Shown: positions 61,121-64,000 of the stretch, piece after piece
Layout of the letters: each line of letters starts with the position of its first letter
Numbering within the stretch: position 1 is the stretch's first letter
Origin: Myxococcales bacterium
GTDB lineage: Bacteria; Myxococcota; Myxococcia; Myxococcales; JAJYLH01
Direction: 5' to 3'
DNA: 64,000 bases
Assembly (NCBI GenBank): GCA_021787845.1
Contig: JAJYLH010000019.1
Span: 19,924 to 83,923, forward strand
Position numbers and translations under genes: made by a program
Notes under the pieces: model-generated
Seen by the model: the letters and a program-made list of their open reading frames with translations, nothing else
What the model was told of the DNA's origin: nothing
Databases searched by the model: none

Positions 61121-63658
61121 ATGAGCCTCCCCCGCCGCCTCGCCGCTTTCCTTCCCGCCGCTCTCCTCGTACTCGCCTGCGCGCCCAAGGCGCCGACGCC
61201 GTTCGACCCGACGACGCCGAAGTTCAACCCGGCGAACCTCCTGCCCGGACCGTTGAAGGCCGGGGCCGGCCAGGAGGTCATCGACCTGCCCATCGGCATC
61301 GGCACCGCCGGCTACGCGATGAGCCCGCTGCTCGGGATGTTCCCGCCCAAGGACGACCCCGGCAGCCCCTACACCGACATGTTCGCCGCCACCCGCGGGA
61401 TGCAGTCGCCGCCGACCGCGAAGGTGGTGGTCTTCGACAACGGCCGCGAGCGCCTGGTGATGGCGAGCATCGACGCGGTGTTCATCACGAGCGTCCTGAC
61501 GGCGCGGGTCGAGCAGCTCGCGAAGGAGCGGCTGGGCACCGACATCACCGGCCAGCTCATCCTCAACGCGACGCACACGCACGACGCCGGCTGCCGTTTC
61601 TCGCGCTCGAGCCTGGAAGTCGACCTGAGCGAGAACCTCCCGAAGCCGGAGCAGAACGCGCTCGCGCACGGCGTCGACACCTACTCGCAGGAGGCGACCG
61701 ACCGCGTCGCCGGGTCGATCGTCGATGCCCTGGGCAAGGCGCTGAAGATGCTCCGGCCGGCGAAGTTCGGCTACGTGGTCGGCTCGGACGAGATCGCCGG
61801 GCACGACCGGCGCTGCGAGAACGACTGGCTCTACGGGTCGAGCTACCACCAGACCGAGCTGACCGTGATGCGGGTCGACGACGCCGCGACCGGCGACCCG
61901 ATGGCGGTCTTGTACAGCTACGCGATGCACGGGACGATGTACTCGGGCGGAAACCACAACCTCTCGGTCGACGCGCCGGGCACCAGCGCCTTCGAGCTGG
62001 AGCAGCTCTTCAAGAAGCCGGTGGTCGCGATGTACTTGCAGGGCTCGGCCGGCGACGCCTCGCCCTCGGACGGCGGCAACGACGGCAGCCAGGCGATGCA
62101 GTGGGTCGGCTACGAGCTCGCGCACTCGGTGAAGGGCCTCTACGACAGCATCACGCCGGCGGACGAGACGTCGAGCCTGCCGATCACCATCGCGACCCGC
62201 TGGGTGCCGACGACGCACGACACCATCGGCTACAAGCCGGGCGAGTTCTACCAGGACGGCGCCATCCTCTGCTTCCAGACGATGCAGCTCTTCGGCGGGT
62301 CGAGCTGCCAGAACGTGACGCCGGCCTCGACCGCGCCGGACGTGATGGACAAGGTCTGCGAGGCGGCGCATACGCTGCCGGGCGAGGGCAGCTACCAGAC
62401 CGAAATCACGACCGCCAGGCTCGGCGACCTCGCGATTCTGACCCTCCCGGGCGAGCCGGTGAACGCGGTCGGGCGCGCGCTGGAGAAGGACGCGCTCGCC
62501 GAGAACCTCGGCTTCAAGCACGCGATGGTCCTCGGCTACTCGCAGGACCACGATGGCTACATCCTGTTCGATCAGGACTGGCTCTCCGGCGGCTACGAGC
62601 CGACGATCTCCTTCTGGGGCTGGAAATACGGAACCTACATCGTCGACCAGAGCGCCGACCTCTTGAAGGAGATGATGACCGGCAAGGCCTCGCTGAAGAA
62701 CGACTCGGTGGAGGTGCCCGACCTCGCGCCGGACAAATACACGCCGGTGCGCCCGGCCGACGCGGCGACGCCTCCCGGCATCGCTAAGGACGTGCCGGCG
62801 ACCGCCGAGCGGCTCTCGACCGTCACCTTCGGCTTCTACGGCGGAGACCCCGGACAGGGGACGCCGGACGTCGTGCTCCAGGAGAAAGGCAGCGACGGGA
62901 AGTGGGCGCCGGTCTTCGAGAACGGCTGGCTCGCGGTGTCGGACCTGACCGGTTTCGAGCTACCGATCATGTACACGCCGACGCCGACCTACAAAGAGGA
63001 AAAGACCGCCACCGCCCGCACCCACCGCTACGACGTGCAGTACGTCGTGCCGTTCGACCTCGCCGCGGGCAGCTATCGATTCGAGGCGACCGGGACCGCC
63101 TCCAAGAACGGCGTCGCTTCGAGCTACACGGTCGACTCGGGCACCTTCCAGGTCGTGCCTTCGACGCAGCTTTCGGTGCAGGGAGCCTTGAGCGCGAAGG
63201 ACGGCAACCTGGAAATCGACGCGACGGTGCTCTATCCGGCGGCGCGGCCGGTGTACGCGCAGAAGCCCAACGACGAGTGGCAGATCGCGAACTTCCGCCT
63301 GGTGGAGCCGCCCTTCGCGGCGCCGTTCGCGCCGGTGCTGAGCGGGCTGGCGGTCGCGGGCGCCACCGTTCTCGCGCCGAGCGCGACCGAGGCGCAGCCG
63401 CTCACGGTCTCGATGAACAGCACCGCGGTCCCGGCGTCGCGCTGCTTCAACGATGCGAACCGCAAGAGCGGACCGACCTCCGTCTCCTCGACCTTCTGCA
63501 CAAACAACTACGCGCCCGGCGCCGGTCCGGGGCTGAACGGGGAGATCGCGAGCGCCCCGAGCGGCCACTACACCGTCACGTTCCCCGCGAACAGCATCAC
63601 CGACGCCTACGGCAACACCAACGGCACCGCGCTGACCATCGAAGGCGACATGCCGTAA
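61121..63658 (+). CDS. Neutral/alkaline ceramidase-like lipoprotein
   Basis: 845 aa. Lipobox AALLVLAC (residues 13-20). The N-terminal two thirds matches neutral ceramidases: IDLPIGIGTAGYAMSPLLGM, NATHTHDAG with zinc-binding His, MHGTMY, and MYLQGSAGDASPSDGGND. The C-terminal part is beta-rich, including an ASTAPD/THTL region and a final Ig-like domain (LTVSMNSTAVPASRCF). Neutral ceramidases split ceramide into sphingosine and fatty acid. The Ser-bearing motif of the family (GDVSPN) reads GDASPS here, so activity is uncertain. Confidence 0.78.
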   Translation: MSLPRRLAAFLPAALLVLACAPKAPTPFDPTTPKFNPANLLPGPLKAGAGQEVIDLPIGIGTAGYAMSPLLGMFPPKDDPGSPYTDMFAATRGMQSPPTAKVVVFDNGRERLVMASIDAVFITSVLTARVEQLAKERLGTDITGQLILNATHTHDAGCRFSRSSLEVDLSENLPKPEQNALAHGVDTYSQEATDRVAGSIVDALGKALKMLRPAKFGYVVGSDEIAGHDRRCENDWLYGSSYHQTELTVMRVDDAATGDPMAVLYSYAMHGTMYSGGNHNLSVDAPGTSAFELEQLFKKPVVAMYLQGSAGDASPSDGGNDGSQAMQWVGYELAHSVKGLYDSITPADETSSLPITIATRWVPTTHDTIGYKPGEFYQDGAILCFQTMQLFGGSSCQNVTPASTAPDVMDKVCEAAHTLPGEGSYQTEITTARLGDLAILTLPGEPVNAVGRALEKDALAENLGFKHAMVLGYSQDHDGYILFDQDWLSGGYEPTISFWGWKYGTYIVDQSADLLKEMMTGKASLKNDSVEVPDLAPDKYTPVRPADAATPPGIAKDVPATAERLSTVTFGFYGGDPGQGTPDVVLQEKGSDGKWAPVFENGWLAVSDLTGFELPIMYTPTPTYKEEKTATARTHRYDVQYVVPFDLAAGSYRFEATGTASKNGVASSYTVDSGTFQVVPSTQLSVQGALSAKDGNLEIDATVLYPAARPVYAQKPNDEWQIANFRLVEPPFAAPFAPVLSGLAVAGATVLAPSATEAQPLTVSMNSTAVPASRCFNDANRKSGPTSVSSTFCTNNYAPGAGPGLNGEIASAPSGHYTVTFPANSITDAYGNTNGTALTIEGDMP

Positions 63659-63695
63659 CCGGAGCCTCGCCGAGAAGATCCCTCATGCGTCCGTT

Positions 63696-63835
63696 GGAGC
63701 CGGACACGTGACGGCTTGGGTGGGGCACGGCCATCGCCGCTCCTCGGCTCGCCCTTTCGGCGGTCGCGGCGATTTGACGCGCATCGAGATCAACGATGGC
63801 CCCGCCGGTACCCGGACACTCACGTGTCCGGCTCC
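63696..63835. repeat. REP pair in inverted orientation
   Basis: 63696-63711 is one half of a REP unit (GGAGCCGGACACGTGA) and 63810-63835 is a complete unit in the opposite orientation, about 98 bases apart, forming a large hairpin. It lies just after the ceramidase gene. Same family as 27178-28002. Confidence 0.85.
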
Positions 63836-63899
63836 AACGGACCCGCCGCGCCTCGAGCTTTTTCGGCGCGGGTCTAGTGTAACCCGCCACAAGTTTCCA

Positions 63900-64000
63900 T
63901 CATTGTCCCTCATGCATCCTCCGGGCCAACTCCGCCTCCAGCGCCGCACGCGCCCGGAGGACCTTGGCCAGGATGTCGTCGGCGCTCTTGGTCCAGACGA
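63900..64000 (-). CDS. C-terminal end of a probable IS630-family transposase, partial
   Basis: The reading frame enters from the right edge: VWTKSADDILAKVLRARAAL followed by 12 residues, stop at 63900-63902. The WTK(S/T)ADxIL motif is typical of the end of IS630-type DDE transposases. The IS terminus is probably in 63860-63899, near TCTAGTGTAACCCGCCAC. Only 32 residues are visible, so the family is tentative. Confidence 0.5.
   Translation of the reverse strand, partial: VWTKSADDILAKVLRARAALEAELARRMHEGQ

Noticed and set aside
57840..61124. 1094-codon plus-strand frame opposite the Cys-rich lipoprotein
   Set aside because: Arg/Ala/Gly/Val-rich with no motif; the minus strand encodes regular Cys repeats and a lipobox.

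Overview
The window is GC-rich (roughly two thirds G+C by eye) and densely coded. It contains long Cys-rich CGxGT-repeat lipoproteins, FHA and Tad-type secretion genes, large Ala/Pro-rich proteins and an ECF sigma/anti-sigma pair. This fits a large-genome, Myxococcota-like (deltaproteobacterial) organism. That assignment is inference; no rRNA or tRNA gene is visible.

Region 1 (1-14215, minus strand except the repressor and one small gene) is the early-to-middle part of a Mu-like transposable prophage in reverse orientation. Reading from the right there are an end with MuA-type sites near 14120-14215, an S24-type repressor (plus strand), a divergent Ner-like gene, small ORFs, MuA transposase (apparently frameshifted near its C-terminus), MuB, Gam, zinc-finger ORFs, GemA, Mor, amidase, putative holin, gp25/26/27-like proteins, terminase and the portal, which runs off the left edge. 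This order matches phage Mu closely.

Region 2 (14216-23490, minus) is an accessory island. It has a 1256-aa protein with duplicated halves and an in-frame mobile-repeat insertion, an orphan 299-aa basic protein, a 16-unit array of GTGCGYGA boxes phased at about 21 bp just upstream of that gene, a MITE with 22-bp terminal repeats and a 10-bp duplication, a PD-(D/E)XK-like nuclease and a zinc-ribbon DNA methyltransferase.

Region 3 (23567-29339, minus) encodes an MksBEF/JetABC-like condensin: kleisin, MksE-like and SMC proteins. A REP-associated tyrosine transposase and REP palindromes sit between the kleisin and MksE genes. No JetD/MksG gene is present; the methyltransferase and nuclease lie downstream on the same strand instead.

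Region 4 (29354-46894) looks like core genome: GlpB, a CBS protein, a PHP phosphoesterase, PyrE, a lipase-like hydrolase, a TPR protein, a small membrane protein, TlyA, a response regulator, XseB, XseA, two FHA proteins, TadC, TadB, CpaB, and an anti-sigma/ECF sigma pair.

Region 5 (47118-63658) holds an oligopeptide ABC transporter (SBP, OppB, OppC, OppD, OppF) with two MshEN-domain proteins, one carrying about 18 tandem 25-aa repeats, inserted between the permease and ATPase genes. Next come a large Cys-rich, BNR-like lipoprotein and, on the plus strand, a ceramidase-like lipoprotein. The right edge has REP copies and the end of a probable IS630-family transposase.
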